22,126 nucleotides of DNA from Planctomycetota bacterium (GCA_026692885.1 JAPLNJ010000398.1:1-22126); one strand, 5' to 3'. Numbered from the stretch's first letter, positions 6,865-16,600 are shown. Made by a program: numbers and translations. Notes: generated from the letters alone by a model not told the origin.

Positions 6865-9800
6865 TCATGGCTTCGCTTGGAGTGCATGGACAATCACCAG
6901 GGGCTGGTTCTTCAGGTCCAAGGTAGCTCGCAGGCGGTTCATGGTCTCGGCGGGTTCGGCTTCCAGTAGGCCGGCATAGGTGACGAAATGACTGGCTTCC
7001 GGCGATTGTTCGAGGCCCACGCCGCCGGCGCCGGCACCAGGCGCCAAGCAGTGGTGGGCGGCGACTTCGGGCGTCGCCAGGCCCAGCCCTAGCCGATCGG
7101 GATTGAACTTGATGCTCCAGAATGCCCCGGGGGCCTTGACCTGGGCCGACACGCCGTCGGCCTGCTTGCCGACCTCGCCGGTGGCGCCGGTGGAGAACAA
7201 GTACTTGCCCGGCGTGGGGCCGTCGGCGGCGAAGTTCCGCGGATCGTCGAACTCCCAGTAGACAGCCGTGCCTTCGTTCAGCAGCACTTCCACCCAGGAC
7301 ACACCGCCGAACAGACTGATCGTCTTGACCAGGCCCGCAGCCTCGGCACAGGCGTACCGCACCAGGGCCGGTCCGCGCGCCGTGCAAGTCAACTGGAAAT
7401 CCGCTGCGCGTAGGGAGTGCACGTCCGAAAAGCCGGACCAGCTTGTCTCGCCCGGCATGGTCACATCGCGGTTCTGCAGACCTTTCACCTCCCAGCGGTA
7501 GAGGTGGCCGCCTTCCGACCCTAACAACAATCGCACCCGATTGTTTTCGAGCCACTTCTTCCCGTCCGGAGCGTCGGTGGTGAGGGCGGCTGACGGCAAC
7601 ACCTGCGGCACTTGGCTCAGGCCTAGATAGACGCTGACGTTAGTTTCGCTGCCGGTGGACAAGCGGCCGGGCACGAGCAGCGTCAGCCGCGTTTTGCCGG
7701 GTTTGTGGGAGGGATCAAGTTGGCCGAGGATTTCTTCCGGCCCCTGGCCGCTCCGCAAGAGGAACGCGCGGACCGGTTTAGCCGCCAACTCGACCGGCAA
7801 CGCCACCTCCAGTTCCAGCGGCAATTCGAAACGGTCGACATTCCCGGCGCGGATGGTCAGACCCAGGCGATGTGTGGCCGTCGGTTCGGCCCATGCTCCG
7901 TTCGGCTCCAGGGACGTGGTCAGGACGTCCTGGGGCCGGGTGCGGCGGGCAAAGGTCTCTGGTGGTTCCAGCCCGACCTCTTCCGGCCGCGGCAGACGCT
8001 CTCCGGCGGCTGCCTGCTGGTGGGCGTTGGCCAGTCGTTCCAGCAGGGCGGTGTACCACTGGATGACGTTCGCGTAGCGTTTCATCGTTAAGTCGAGCGC
8101 GTAAGGCTTACTCTCCGAGAGCCACAACGTCTGGAACTGTTGGCCCAGAGCCTCGTGCGCGTCGCGGTTCTTGCGGACCAGGGTCTCGATCTTCGCGAGC
8201 AGCGGCAGGGCCTCCTGCGGCGGGACTTCGTAAGCCCGGTTGTACAGCTCCGAAGCGTCCAGTCCGTCGAGCATCCGTTGGCCGATCAGTTCCATGCGCC
8301 GAGCGCCGAACAGGAAGGCGTCCAACAGTTGAGCGTTGATCGTGGCTTGGTTCCGACAGGCTTCCAGGTCGGTGATGGCAGGCTGCACGAGATCCAACAA
8401 ACGTTGTCCGGTCGAACGGATGGTGACCGGGTTGCGCACGGGCTTGAAGTCGTTTTCCCAGAAACGCGAGTTATTCATACCCTGCATCCCTGCCAGCCGA
8501 TGCGTCTGGGCCAGACGATCGACGGCTCGGCCGAAATGGTCTTCCGGTTCGCCAAACAGAACCGCACCCAGCCGACGGTTGAACTGTTCGGGTGTGGTGG
8601 CCGACGCGTTCCAGGCACATTCGGCACCCCACGCGTAGCCGTGCCATTTCGGCGCGTTGATCGCCTCGCCGTCATCTTCCCATTCGGTGTTCAGCATCCC
8701 GATCGCCCCGTGTTGAACGCCGTCGCGCACGAAGTTGTGGATGTTGACCGTGGCCACGCCAAAGTCCGGCAGGATGCGACTCCAATTGCTGACGCCGGGG
8801 CAGACGAAGAACTCGTAACCCGATTTCGTGAACGGCAGGATCTGGTCCTCGAAGCTCGGCCGGGCATCGTAGCCCCAGGTGAGCATGATCGTGTCCTTGG
8901 GAATCTGGTCCAGCTGGTCCGGGTGTTGCAGGATGATATCGCCCCACATCATCATCCGTTTCTGGTACTTGTCTTTAAGCAGATCGTGCACGCGGCGAAT
9001 ATGGCGGACGTACACGCCGCCCACGCCGACCTGTGCGGCCAACTCCTTGGAAGGCCCCGTGCCCAAGCCCCACGTTTCGTCGCAGCAGACGTTGAAGAAC
9101 GGGAACGGTAGCAGCGGGCAGACCTCGGAATAGATGTCGTCCAGCAATTGGTACGACTCCTCCTTGACGGGCGAGAGCACATCCGGCGTCTCACGGAGCG
9201 CAGCGAATTCGTCGTGCTGCAGGATACGGCCAAAATGCCCGAACGATTGCTGATTGCCGAGGACCCCCACGTGTAGACGTTGGCCGAAGTCCACCCAGGC
9301 CCGCAGATCCTCGGGCTCCAGCGATCCGTCCGGCGGACCGATTTGCGGATGCTTCTGGAAGTGGTACTGGTACTCCATATAGTACGTGATCAGGTTCATC
9401 TTGAAGTGCGAACCCAGGGCCGTCTGGAGTTTGAGCGTGTCCAGCGTCGAACTCGGGCCGCGGGTCAAGTCATCTTGAAAGCATCGCCACCGCAGCGACG
9501 GCCAATCGCGAATCGTCAGACAGGGCAGGCCGCCATCTCGGCGGTTGGCACGCACCAATTGCAGGAGCGTCTGCAGGCCGTAGTAGAGTCCCGCCGACCC
9601 GGAAGCGACGCACGTCACCTCGTCGGGACAGATTTGCAGCGCATAGTCCTCGGGGGTCGCCTCAGCGCGGCTGGTGCGTGAGGACGCAGCGTGAGGACCG
9701 GGGATCGACCAGCGCCAGCGGTGCGTGGAGCCTGCTGCGCCGCGAACTTCCGGCACCGGCAACTTGGCCCGCTGCAGTTCAGCGCCCAGCAACTGTCCGA

Positions 9801-9987
9801 ACAGCGTCGCCGACTCGGCGGGGGCTTCCACCAGCAGCGGGCGATCCAGTGCGAACGTGCCCTGATCGAGTTGCACCTCCTTGGGGAACGGCACCAGTCG
9901 CAAGGCTTGGGCTTGATCGGCATCGTCGCCGTGAGCATCGTCCGCCGAGACCACCAACGCCAGAACCAGCATCACACCGACGTGCAT
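6865..9987 (-). CDS. Secreted GH20-like beta-N-acetylhexosaminidase
   Basis: This is a 1040-residue protein from an ATG at 9987 that has GGAGG 7 bases upstream and begins a signal peptide (HVGVMLVLALVVSADD). The open frame extends further 5' only through repeat DNA. Residues about 28-160 match the GH20 N-terminal domain (LVPFPKEVQL; GLYYGLQTLLQL). A TIM barrel follows from about 163 (DWPSLRWRC). The Asp-Glu pair in FNVCCDETW (D303-E304) sits where GH20 enzymes carry the catalytic GGDE. About 420-680 is mainly helical, and the C-terminal third looks like beta-sandwich domains. Hydrolysis of terminal N-acetylhexosamine from glycans is inferred from the family. The Cys-Cys in place of Gly-Gly makes exact substrate and activity uncertain. 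It stands alone, about 95 bases after the kinase gene on the same strand. Confidence 0.82.
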   Translation of the reverse strand: MHVGVMLVLALVVSADDAHGDDADQAQALRLVPFPKEVQLDQGTFALDRPLLVEAPAESATLFGQLLGAELQRAKLPVPEVRGAAGSTHRWRWSIPGPHAASSRTSRAEATPEDYALQICPDEVTCVASGSAGLYYGLQTLLQLVRANRRDGGLPCLTIRDWPSLRWRCFQDDLTRGPSSTLDTLKLQTALGSHFKMNLITYYMEYQYHFQKHPQIGPPDGSLEPEDLRAWVDFGQRLHVGVLGNQQSFGHFGRILQHDEFAALRETPDVLSPVKEESYQLLDDIYSEVCPLLPFPFFNVCCDETWGLGTGPSKELAAQVGVGGVYVRHIRRVHDLLKDKYQKRMMMWGDIILQHPDQLDQIPKDTIMLTWGYDARPSFEDQILPFTKSGYEFFVCPGVSNWSRILPDFGVATVNIHNFVRDGVQHGAIGMLNTEWEDDGEAINAPKWHGYAWGAECAWNASATTPEQFNRRLGAVLFGEPEDHFGRAVDRLAQTHRLAGMQGMNNSRFWENDFKPVRNPVTIRSTGQRLLDLVQPAITDLEACRNQATINAQLLDAFLFGARRMELIGQRMLDGLDASELYNRAYEVPPQEALPLLAKIETLVRKNRDAHEALGQQFQTLWLSESKPYALDLTMKRYANVIQWYTALLERLANAHQQAAAGERLPRPEEVGLEPPETFARRTRPQDVLTTSLEPNGAWAEPTATHRLGLTIRAGNVDRFELPLELEVALPVELAAKPVRAFLLRSGQGPEEILGQLDPSHKPGKTRLTLLVPGRLSTGSETNVSVYLGLSQVPQVLPSAALTTDAPDGKKWLENNRVRLLLGSEGGHLYRWEVKGLQNRDVTMPGETSWSGFSDVHSLRAADFQLTCTARGPALVRYACAEAAGLVKTISLFGGVSWVEVLLNEGTAVYWEFDDPRNFAADGPTPGKYLFSTGATGEVGKQADGVSAQVKAPGAFWSIKFNPDRLGLGLATPEVAAHHCLAPGAGAGGVGLEQSPEASHFVTYAGLLEAEPAETMNRLRATLDLKNQPLVIVHALQAKP

Positions 9988-9994
9988 AGGAGAT

Positions 9995-9999
9995 CCTCC
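9995..9999 (-). promoter_or_regulatory. Ribosome-binding site fixing the GH20-like start
   Basis: GGAGG on the minus strand, 7 bases before the ATG at 9987. It separates the true start, with its signal peptide, from an open 86-codon upstream extension that runs through palindromic repeat DNA. Confidence 0.8.
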
Positions 10000-10017
10000 A
10001 GGTCTGTTCGTCTTAAC

Positions 10018-10086
10018 GCGGCCTTCAGCCGCAACCAAGTAGGTCAGGCTTTCCAGGCTGACGTCAGCCTGGAAAGCCTGACCTAC
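10018..10086. repeat. 48-bp perfect palindrome plus small hairpin between two genes
   Basis: Positions 10039-10086 are a perfect 48-base palindrome (24-base arms with no loop), each arm beginning GTAGGTCAGGCTTTCCAGGC. Just left of it, 10018-10032 is a small GCGGC-CTTCA-GCCGC hairpin. The palindrome lies between the kinase gene, whose TAG stop at 10083-10085 is inside it, and the GH20-like gene, both on the minus strand. A related half-element occurs at 21585-21610 (20 of 24 bases alike). It could act as a transcript-end hairpin for the kinase mRNA. Confidence 0.8.
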
Positions 10087-12026
10087 AAGAAGTACCGCGC
10101 CAAAGTCGCACGGATCGCCGCTGCGGAAACTGGCTTCGCCAGGTAGTCGTCGCAACCCGCCGCCAGGCATTTCTCGCGAGCACCGCGCATCACGTTCGCC
10201 GTCAAGGCGATGATGGGACCGCGCCACCCGCGGTCGCGAAGCCAATGCGTGACTTCATAGCCATCCATCTGCGGCAACTGGATGTCCATCAGGATCAACT
10301 CGTAGGGCCGTCCTTCAGCTCGGGATTGCTCGACCATTTCACAAGCTTGACGCCCATTCGGGGCGATTTCGACTTCGAGATTGGACTTCTGGAGCAGCAA
10401 CCGAACCACCAGTTGGATGCCGGGATCGTCTTCCACGAACAGCACTCGGCCCTGCAACGCCACGACCGCTGCCACGGACGTCGTCCGTTCGCCAGCCGTC
10501 GGACTCGTTCGAGGGGCCGGCGGGATTCCCGGATCGGGCAGTGGCCCAGGATCGATCGTCAGGGTGAAGGTACTTCCCCGGCCCAACTCGCTGGTGACCT
10601 GAAGATCACCGCCGAGCGACCTCGCCAATCGTCGAGAAATCGCCAACCCCAGTCCTGTGCCTCCGCAAGGGCGGCTCGCCGAGGAATCCACCTGGACGAA
10701 AGGTTGAAAGAGATCGTGGATCCTCTCCGGGGGGATACCGATGCCGGTGTCCGTCACCAGGAACTGCAGTTGGGGACACTGATTCGTGTCCTGGAGACAG
10801 CGGCAAGTTAGACAGACCTTACCCCGCTCCGTGAACTTAACGGCGTTCACCAGCAGATTCACGAGGATTTGACGGAGGCGGGCGGGGTCTGTCTGAAGCT
10901 GTTCTGGCAGTGGGTGCTGGCTGATGTTTTCCAGATGCAACCCCTTCTCCGCGGCCCGCACCTCCACCACCGCCAAGACGTCCTTGGTGAGCTGTGTCAG
11001 GGAGCAGGTCGTCTTGACCAGATCCAGGCGGCCAGTTTCAATCTGCGACAAATCCAAAATGTCGTCGAGCAACGTCAGCAGAGCTTGCCCGTTGCTGTGA
11101 ATTAGACTCAAGAATTGGTGTCGCTCGTGGGGGGCCAGATTTGGCGCGTCCAGCAATTCGCTGAAGCCCAGAATAGCCGTCATCGGCCCGCGAATCTCAT
11201 GGCTCAAGGTGGCCAGAAACTGACCCTTGGCTTGATTGGCAGCGTCGGCTGCCTCCTTGGCCATGGCCAAGGCTTCCTCCGCCTGCTTCCGGTGGCTGAT
11301 GTCGCGCACCACGGCCACGAAGGCGTCCGAACCGCAGGTGGTCAGCCGGGCCTCGAAATGCCGCGGCGTCCCGTCCATTGGCAGGCTGTATTCATACACG
11401 ACCACACCGCCAGCCGCGAGCGATTCCTGCATCTTGGCGGACATCAATTTCGCCACGGACTCGGGCAAGATTTGGTGGATCCGTTTTCCCAGGGCTTGCT
11501 CGCAAGGCACCGCAAGGCCCGCCGCAGGGCCGCCGCAGTCCAGAATTACGCCATCGGGGCCGATCAGCAGGACTAAGTCCGGGACGGCATCCAGCAAAGC
11601 TCGGATGCGATCCTCCTTCTGCCTTTCCCGATAATAGACCGCCATCGCCTGCCGGACCACTTCCACCAGCGCCTGATTATTCCACGGTTTGGCAATGTAA
11701 TGATACAGGTCAGCGTCGTTGACCGCATTGGTGACGCCTTCGAGATTGGCCCGCCCGGTCAGCATGACCTTGAGGGTGTTCGGCGAGATCCGCTGAATGT
11801 GTTTCAGTAGTTCATCTCCTTTCATGTTCGGCATGACGTAGTCGGAGATGACCACCAAGACTTCACGCCGCTCCGCCATGAGATCCAGGACCAATTCCAG
11901 TGCCTCCTGGCCGTCTTCGGCGATCTCTACGGCAACGTGATCGCCGAAGGCCTGCGTCAGGACTGTCCGCAGCCCATCCAGTACGAATTTCTCGTCGTCC
12001 ACGCACACAATCACCGGCTTCTTCAT
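10083..12026 (-). CDS. Hybrid sensor histidine kinase (REC-PAS-HisKA-HATPase-REC)
   Basis: This is a 647-residue cytoplasmic phosphorelay protein; no membrane segment is visible. An N-terminal receiver domain (about 4-125) has the DDE pocket at 10-12, phospho-acceptor Asp62 in SDYVMP and Lys113 in AKPW. A PAS-like domain spans about 138-250. HisKA carries the phosphorylated His276 in SHEIRG. The HATPase has an N box (NLLVNAVKF), DTGIGIP and GGTGLGL. The C-terminal receiver (about 526-645) has Asp581 in MDIQLPQMDG. The ATG at 12026 is preceded by GGAGGG about 13 bases upstream; a TTG at 12059 would add 11 residues. No separate response-regulator gene adjoins it. The stop codon lies inside a 48-base palindrome. 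Input signal and output are unknown. Confidence 0.93.
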   Translation of the reverse strand: MKKPVIVCVDDEKFVLDGLRTVLTQAFGDHVAVEIAEDGQEALELVLDLMAERREVLVVISDYVMPNMKGDELLKHIQRISPNTLKVMLTGRANLEGVTNAVNDADLYHYIAKPWNNQALVEVVRQAMAVYYRERQKEDRIRALLDAVPDLVLLIGPDGVILDCGGPAAGLAVPCEQALGKRIHQILPESVAKLMSAKMQESLAAGGVVVYEYSLPMDGTPRHFEARLTTCGSDAFVAVVRDISHRKQAEEALAMAKEAADAANQAKGQFLATLSHEIRGPMTAILGFSELLDAPNLAPHERHQFLSLIHSNGQALLTLLDDILDLSQIETGRLDLVKTTCSLTQLTKDVLAVVEVRAAEKGLHLENISQHPLPEQLQTDPARLRQILVNLLVNAVKFTERGKVCLTCRCLQDTNQCPQLQFLVTDTGIGIPPERIHDLFQPFVQVDSSASRPCGGTGLGLAISRRLARSLGGDLQVTSELGRGSTFTLTIDPGPLPDPGIPPAPRTSPTAGERTTSVAAVVALQGRVLFVEDDPGIQLVVRLLLQKSNLEVEIAPNGRQACEMVEQSRAEGRPYELILMDIQLPQMDGYEVTHWLRDRGWRGPIIALTANVMRGAREKCLAAGCDDYLAKPVSAAAIRATLARYFL

Positions 12027-12068
12027 ATAGCTGCAGCAGCCCTCCAACGCTGATTTCAATCAAGTCAT

Positions 12069-12154
12069 CGGCATTCTCGGCCTTGATCGGAACGTGGCGT
12101 AAAACGCTAGCGCTGCGTAACGTTCTGATCAAGGCTGCATTCCCGACAATGCCG
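12069..12154. repeat. Imperfect inverted repeat upstream of the kinase gene
   Basis: CCTTGATCGGAACGT at 12081-12095 pairs with ACGTTCTGATCAAGG at 12120-12134 (14 of 15). Outside this, CGGCATTCTCGG (12069-12080) matches the complement of 12143-12154 at 11 of 12 positions. The loop holds ACGCTAGCGCTGCG. It lies between the kinase start and a wrecked kinase fragment and may be an inserted repeat element; it would also fall in the kinase 5' leader. Confidence 0.6.
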
Positions 12155-12181
12155 TATTGGTAGGCGGTGCGGAGATGGTTG

Positions 12182-12480
12182 TCAACGGGATTGCAACTCC
12201 TCGGTTCGCAGGGTGTCCCGTGAGAATCTCTCGTCATCCACGCAGAGGAGGATTTTCTGCTTGTCCACAATCTGATTTCCCTGTGGGATGTGGAGTCCCA
12301 AACCACTGCCCTCGCCGGTGACTTTGGTCGTGAAAAACGCATCGAAGGCTTTCGGCTGGAGCTCCGCGGGGATTCCGGCGCCGGTGTCGGTGACACGCAC
12401 CACGAGATCCGGTGTAGGCTGGCGATGGCGTTTCGGTATCGGCCTGCACAGTACCTTGAGCGGTAATTGACACGCGATGG
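12182..12480 (-). pseudogene. Histidine kinase remnant (HATPase end joined to REC start)
   Basis: In one frame this stretch reads PDLVVRVTDTGAGIPAEL (G1 box), FDAFFTTK (F box) and GSGLGLHI (G2 box). It then runs directly into KQKILLCVDDERFSRDTLRT, the start of a receiver domain, and ends at a stop at 12182. The usual 40-50 residues between the G2 box and the HATPase end are missing, and the receiver is cut after about 18 residues. Upstream, the likely continuation (VSITAQGTVQADTE) is in another frame, implying a frameshift near 12410. The fragment lies just upstream of the intact hybrid kinase on the same strand and resembles that gene's own receiver start, so it may be what is left of a partner or a tandem copy. 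Confidence 0.7.
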
Positions 12481-12522
12481 GCCGACGCCTAGATTGGCGG
12501 AAGCAGTTGAGATTTTGGGATC

Positions 12523-12527
12523 AGGAG
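12523..12527 (+). promoter_or_regulatory. Ribosome-binding site for the TIM-barrel gene
   Basis: AGGAG, 7 bases before the ATG at 12535. It favours that start over the in-frame ATG at 12550. Confidence 0.75.
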
Positions 12528-12534
12528 CTAGGTT

Positions 12535-13482
12535 ATGGAGACACAGATTATGACCTATGAAGCAACAACCAGACGTGCATTTCTCGGCGGCGCGGCAGCC
12601 CTTGTGGCCGGTGCCATCGTGCCGGGGCGAGTGCTGGGAGGTGAATCGCCACCGCTGGCCGCTGCCGCGGCAGGCAAGCCCAACTCCGTCTTCAACGGGG
12701 TGCGCATCGGGTGCATTACGTACAGTTACCGTGGTGGTATCAACTCGGCGGAAGATACTCTCAAGGCCCTTGTTCAGGATGGGCTCAGCGAAGTGGAACT
12801 GATGGGCGGGCCGATACAGGCGTATGCTGACTTGGGCACCGGCGGTGGCAAAGGTGCTGCCCCGGGGCAGCCGATCGACGCCCAACGCCAGACGCAACTG
12901 GCTAAGTGCCAGGAGCTGCGCAAGATGTACAACGCTGCGGGCGTTAACATCCACATCCACAAGATGGGCTTTGGCCAGTCGGACGAGGAGATTGATTTCA
13001 GTTTCCAAGTGGCCAAGGCGCTGGGCTGCGTGGGCATCACCACGGAGCGTTCGGAGACGCTGGCCAAGAAGCTTGCGCCTTTCGCCGACAAGCACAAGAT
13101 CTGGGTTGCTTTCCACAACCACACGAACAACTACCCGGTGATGGATAAGACGGACCCCATCCTGTCCTATGGCCAGTACATCGGCTTCAACTTCGATGTC
13201 GGCCATTATTTCGCCGGCACCAAGGGACTGTGTCCAATTCCCGTGATTGAGAAGTACCACGACCGCATCGTCAGCCTTCATCTGAAGGACAGGACCGCGG
13301 AAGGCGGGAACCTGCCCTGGGGCCAGGGGAAGACGCCGATCAAGGAAATTCTCCAGTTGATGCGGAAGGAGAAGTGGACGTTCCCGGCTGACATTGAGCT
13401 TGAGTATAAGGTTCCGGAAGGCTCGGACTCTGTGGCGGAAGTGGCCAAGTGCGTTCAGTACTGCAAGCAGGCGCTCGCCTGA
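12535..13482 (+). CDS. Tat-exported sugar phosphate isomerase/epimerase-like protein
   Basis: This is a 315-residue protein of the xylose-isomerase-like TIM-barrel superfamily (AP endonuclease family 2 fold). The N-terminus has a twin-arginine-type signal, TTRRAFLGGAAALVAGAIV (residues 11-29), so it probably acts outside the cytoplasm. The barrel starts near residue 56 (VRIGCITYSYRGG). Likely metal-site residues are seen in AFHNH (193-197), FDVGHY (220-225), SLHLKD (247-252) and ADIELEY (285-291), and the overall length is normal. Members isomerise or epimerise sugars, inositols or related compounds; many planctomycete paralogues have no known substrate. The gene stands alone on the plus strand, 160 bases before the HzsA-like gene, from which a hairpin separates it. 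Specific activity cannot be assigned. Confidence 0.88.
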   Translation: METQIMTYEATTRRAFLGGAAALVAGAIVPGRVLGGESPPLAAAAAGKPNSVFNGVRIGCITYSYRGGINSAEDTLKALVQDGLSEVELMGGPIQAYADLGTGGGKGAAPGQPIDAQRQTQLAKCQELRKMYNAAGVNIHIHKMGFGQSDEEIDFSFQVAKALGCVGITTERSETLAKKLAPFADKHKIWVAFHNHTNNYPVMDKTDPILSYGQYIGFNFDVGHYFAGTKGLCPIPVIEKYHDRIVSLHLKDRTAEGGNLPWGQGKTPIKEILQLMRKEKWTFPADIELEYKVPEGSDSVAEVAKCVQYCKQALA

Positions 13483-13577
13483 TGGACGCCCGGGTGGCTG
13501 TTGAGTTTGCCGCTCGGACTGCCTCGTACTCGAAGGGAATCATCGCCGATACGGAATTGGTCCGCACGGGCTTGGCT

Positions 13578-13607
13578 GGGTGGCCACGTAGAGAACTGTG
13601 GCCACCC
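13578..13607. repeat. Hairpin between the TIM-barrel and HzsA-like genes
   Basis: GGGTGGCCAC (13578-13587) and GTGGCCACCC (13598-13607) form a perfect 10-bp stem with a 10-base loop. The outer words GCACGGG and CCCGTGC also match, with an insertion on the left. It could end the upstream transcript, but there is no T-tract. It lies inside an open 5' extension of the next gene, supporting the downstream start at 13643. Confidence 0.65.
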
Positions 13608-13642
13608 GTGCCTCGCTCTGGCGGACCTGGGAAAGAATCAAC

Positions 13643-16600
13643 ATGCGCGTCCCCCGCTTGCTTCCGGTCATCGCCATGTTGGCGGGCCTGTGCTCAGCCG
13701 TTCGATCGGCGACCGTCGAGGATACCTGGCAATATGCGACCACCGATCCTGGCGAAGGCTGGCAGCGGCAGGACGCCCCGCAATGTGCGTCATGGAAGAC
13801 CGGAAAGGCCGGCTTCGGAACGCAGGGCACTCCCGGCGGCCGTATCCAAACCGTCTGGAACACTCCCGACATCTGGCTGCGCGGCGAGTACGTTCTCCCG
13901 AAAGAACAGGACGCAGCCGCGTTGTCGCTGGAGGTCTGTCACGACGAGGACTTCGAGGTCTACATCAACGGCACGCTGGCGGCACAGGCGGCGGGCTTTA
14001 TCACCAACTACAAGATCTACCCGATCGCCGCGGAAGCCCGTCAGGCATTGCGGCCGGGCAAGAACCTGATTGCCGTCCATTGCCACCAGACGGGCGGCGG
14101 ACAGTTCATCGATGTCGGCTTCACGACGAAGACCGTCCCCTATCGTGCCCCCGACCGGGAACTGGAGATCGTGAGCGAGGAACTGCGACCCGAAGTGGTC
14201 GCCAACTACGCCAAGCGGGATACTTGGCAGGAAACGCTGCTGGCCGTCCGCGCCAAGTTCAAGGCCGCCGACATCGAGATCGACATGGCACTGGGTTCAG
14301 CACTGGCCGTGGAACTGTGGCGCGATTTTCCGCACCAGACCGACTGGTTGATGCAAGACAGCCCCGGACCCATGAGCGACTGGGTGGCTGGTTATCGCGA
14401 TGGCAAGGGCGACTTGACGAACTTCCTCAAGACCGGCCGCGACGCCTCGTTGGAACGTGGGCTGATCGAGCACGTCCTGCCCGAGTGCGGTTCGCGAAGC
14501 AACGAATTTCGAGCGGCACTCGACGCGCTGGTCACCGGCCAAATCCAGCCTGAGGATCGGCGCTGGCTGGACCTCTACGTTCTGGCCTGCCGAGTCCGCC
14601 GACAAGGCCGGCTGCGGCCGTTGCTGGAAAAGACGAGGCAAGTGCTCTTTGCCAGGCACCACAACATGGGCGACGGGTTCTTCGCCTACACCGAATACAC
14701 CAACTGGCCCGGCAACAAGTACGGTGGACTCTGCCGGCTCGATCTGGACAACGAGACCTCAGCCGCCGGCGACTTCGCCACCGTCACCACACTCATCCCT
14801 ACCGACACCGGCGGCGTCATTCGCGACCCGGCACTCTCCTACGATGCCCACCGGCTGCTGTTCGCCTGGCGACAAGATGCTCGGGACCAATACTACAAGA
14901 TCTACGAGCTGGATCTGGCCACGGGTGAAAAACGGCTGATCACCGGCGCGGACACGTACGGCGCCAGCTACGACCCCTGCTATCTGCCCGACGGCAACAT
15001 CCTGTTTGTTTCCAGCCGGGTCGTGCAGTCGGTCGATTGTGCCGGACCAGACGTGAGCAACTTCTTCATCTGCGACCGCGACGGCGGTCGCGTTCGCCGC
15101 GTCGGTTACGACCAAGTCCACACGCTCTGGCCGACGGTGCTCGACGACGGCCGCGTCGTCTACATGCGGTGGGACTACAACGACCGCTCGCAGATCTATC
15201 CGCAAGGCCTGCTGCAGATGAACCCCGACGGCACCGGTCAGACCGAGTTCTACGGCAACAACACGTGGGAGCCGACCACACTGTTCCACCCCTGCGGCAT
15301 CCCTGGAACCAGCAAAGTCATGGCGGCCCTGGGCGGACATCACAATCCTCAGTGCGGGAAGCTGGGTATCATCGACACGGCCCAGGCGAGACAGGGCCTG
15401 GACGGCGTCACCGAACTGCCCTCCGGCCAACGGCCCGCCTACCCCAGGGAGGACGCCTATGCCCAGACGGGCGATCAGTACTGCTATCCGTTCCCGCTGG
15501 ACGGGCAGTCGCTGCTGGTCAGCTACGACCCGATCGCTTATCACCTCCGCGCCCCAGGCCGACGCTTCGACAACCGAGAACACATGCGGTTTCACCTGTA
15601 CTACATGACGTTCGACGGCCGACGCGAGGTGCTCTCGGCCGACGTGCGCATCTCGGCCCTCGAGCCTATTCCGGTCATCGCCCGCCCGGTCCCGGCCGTA
15701 CGGCCGTCGACGGTGGACTTTTCCCAGACTACCGGCGTCTTCCATCTGCAGGACATTTATCAAGGTCCGGGCTTGGCAGGCATCCCTCGCGACACGATCA
15801 AGAAGCTCCGCGTAGTCGAATTGCGGTATCGGGAGATGAACATCGGCGCCAACAGCAGCAGCGGTAAGGGTGGCGGCGCCACCGTGGTGACGCCGATCGC
15901 CATCGGCACCGGAGCGTGGGACGTGAAGGTCATCCTTGGCGACGCCACGGTGTACGCAGACGGCTCGGCCATGTTCCGCGTCCCCGCCCGCACGCCGGTC
16001 TACTTCCAGGCCCTGGACGACAAGAACCGGGTGATCCAGACGATGCGTTCCTGGGCCACGCTGATGCCCGGCGAGCAGGCTTCCTGCGTCGGCTGCCACG
16101 AGCACAAGAATCAGGGGCCCGTGGTCGGCCATCGGACGAGTCTGGCGATGAAGGCCGGACCCAAGGGTCTGGCTCCCTTCTACGGCCCGCCGCGCGGATT
16201 CAGCTTTGCCAAGGAGATTCAGCCGATTCTGGACCAGCACTGCGTCAAGTGCCACTGCGCTGACGGCAAGGCCAAGAAGCTGCCGTTGACCGGCGAGCCC
16301 GTGCTCGACGCCAGATCGAAACGCTACTGGTCACGAGCCTACTTGACACTGACCGCGACTACCGCAGGCGACAGCCGCGGTCAGGCGAACGAGTTGGTCA
16401 ACTGGATCAGTAATTCCTCGGAGCCCTGCATGATCCCGCCCCAATCCGGCGGCTCGACCCGCAGCAAGCTGATTGCCATGCATGAGGCCGGCCACAACGA
16501 CGTCAAGCTGTCGCGTGAAGAGTTGGACAAGCTCGCCGCCTGGATCGATCTGGTGATCCCCTTCTGCGGCGACTATGTCGAGGCCAACGCCTGGACCGAC

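Noticed and set aside
9988..10245. 86-codon 5' extension of the GH20-like gene
   Set aside because: It runs through a 48-base palindrome and over the end of the kinase gene. The ATG at 9987 has GGAGG and a signal peptide.
11863..13281. 472-codon minus-strand open frame opposite the TIM-barrel gene
   Set aside because: It is antisense to a well-supported gene and crosses the kinase remnant and the kinase start out of frame. Its composition is that of a GC-bias shadow.
14759..16255. 498-codon minus-strand open frame opposite the HzsA-like gene
   Set aside because: Arg/Val/Asp-rich shadow translation without domain features. High third-position GC in the real gene explains the absence of stops.
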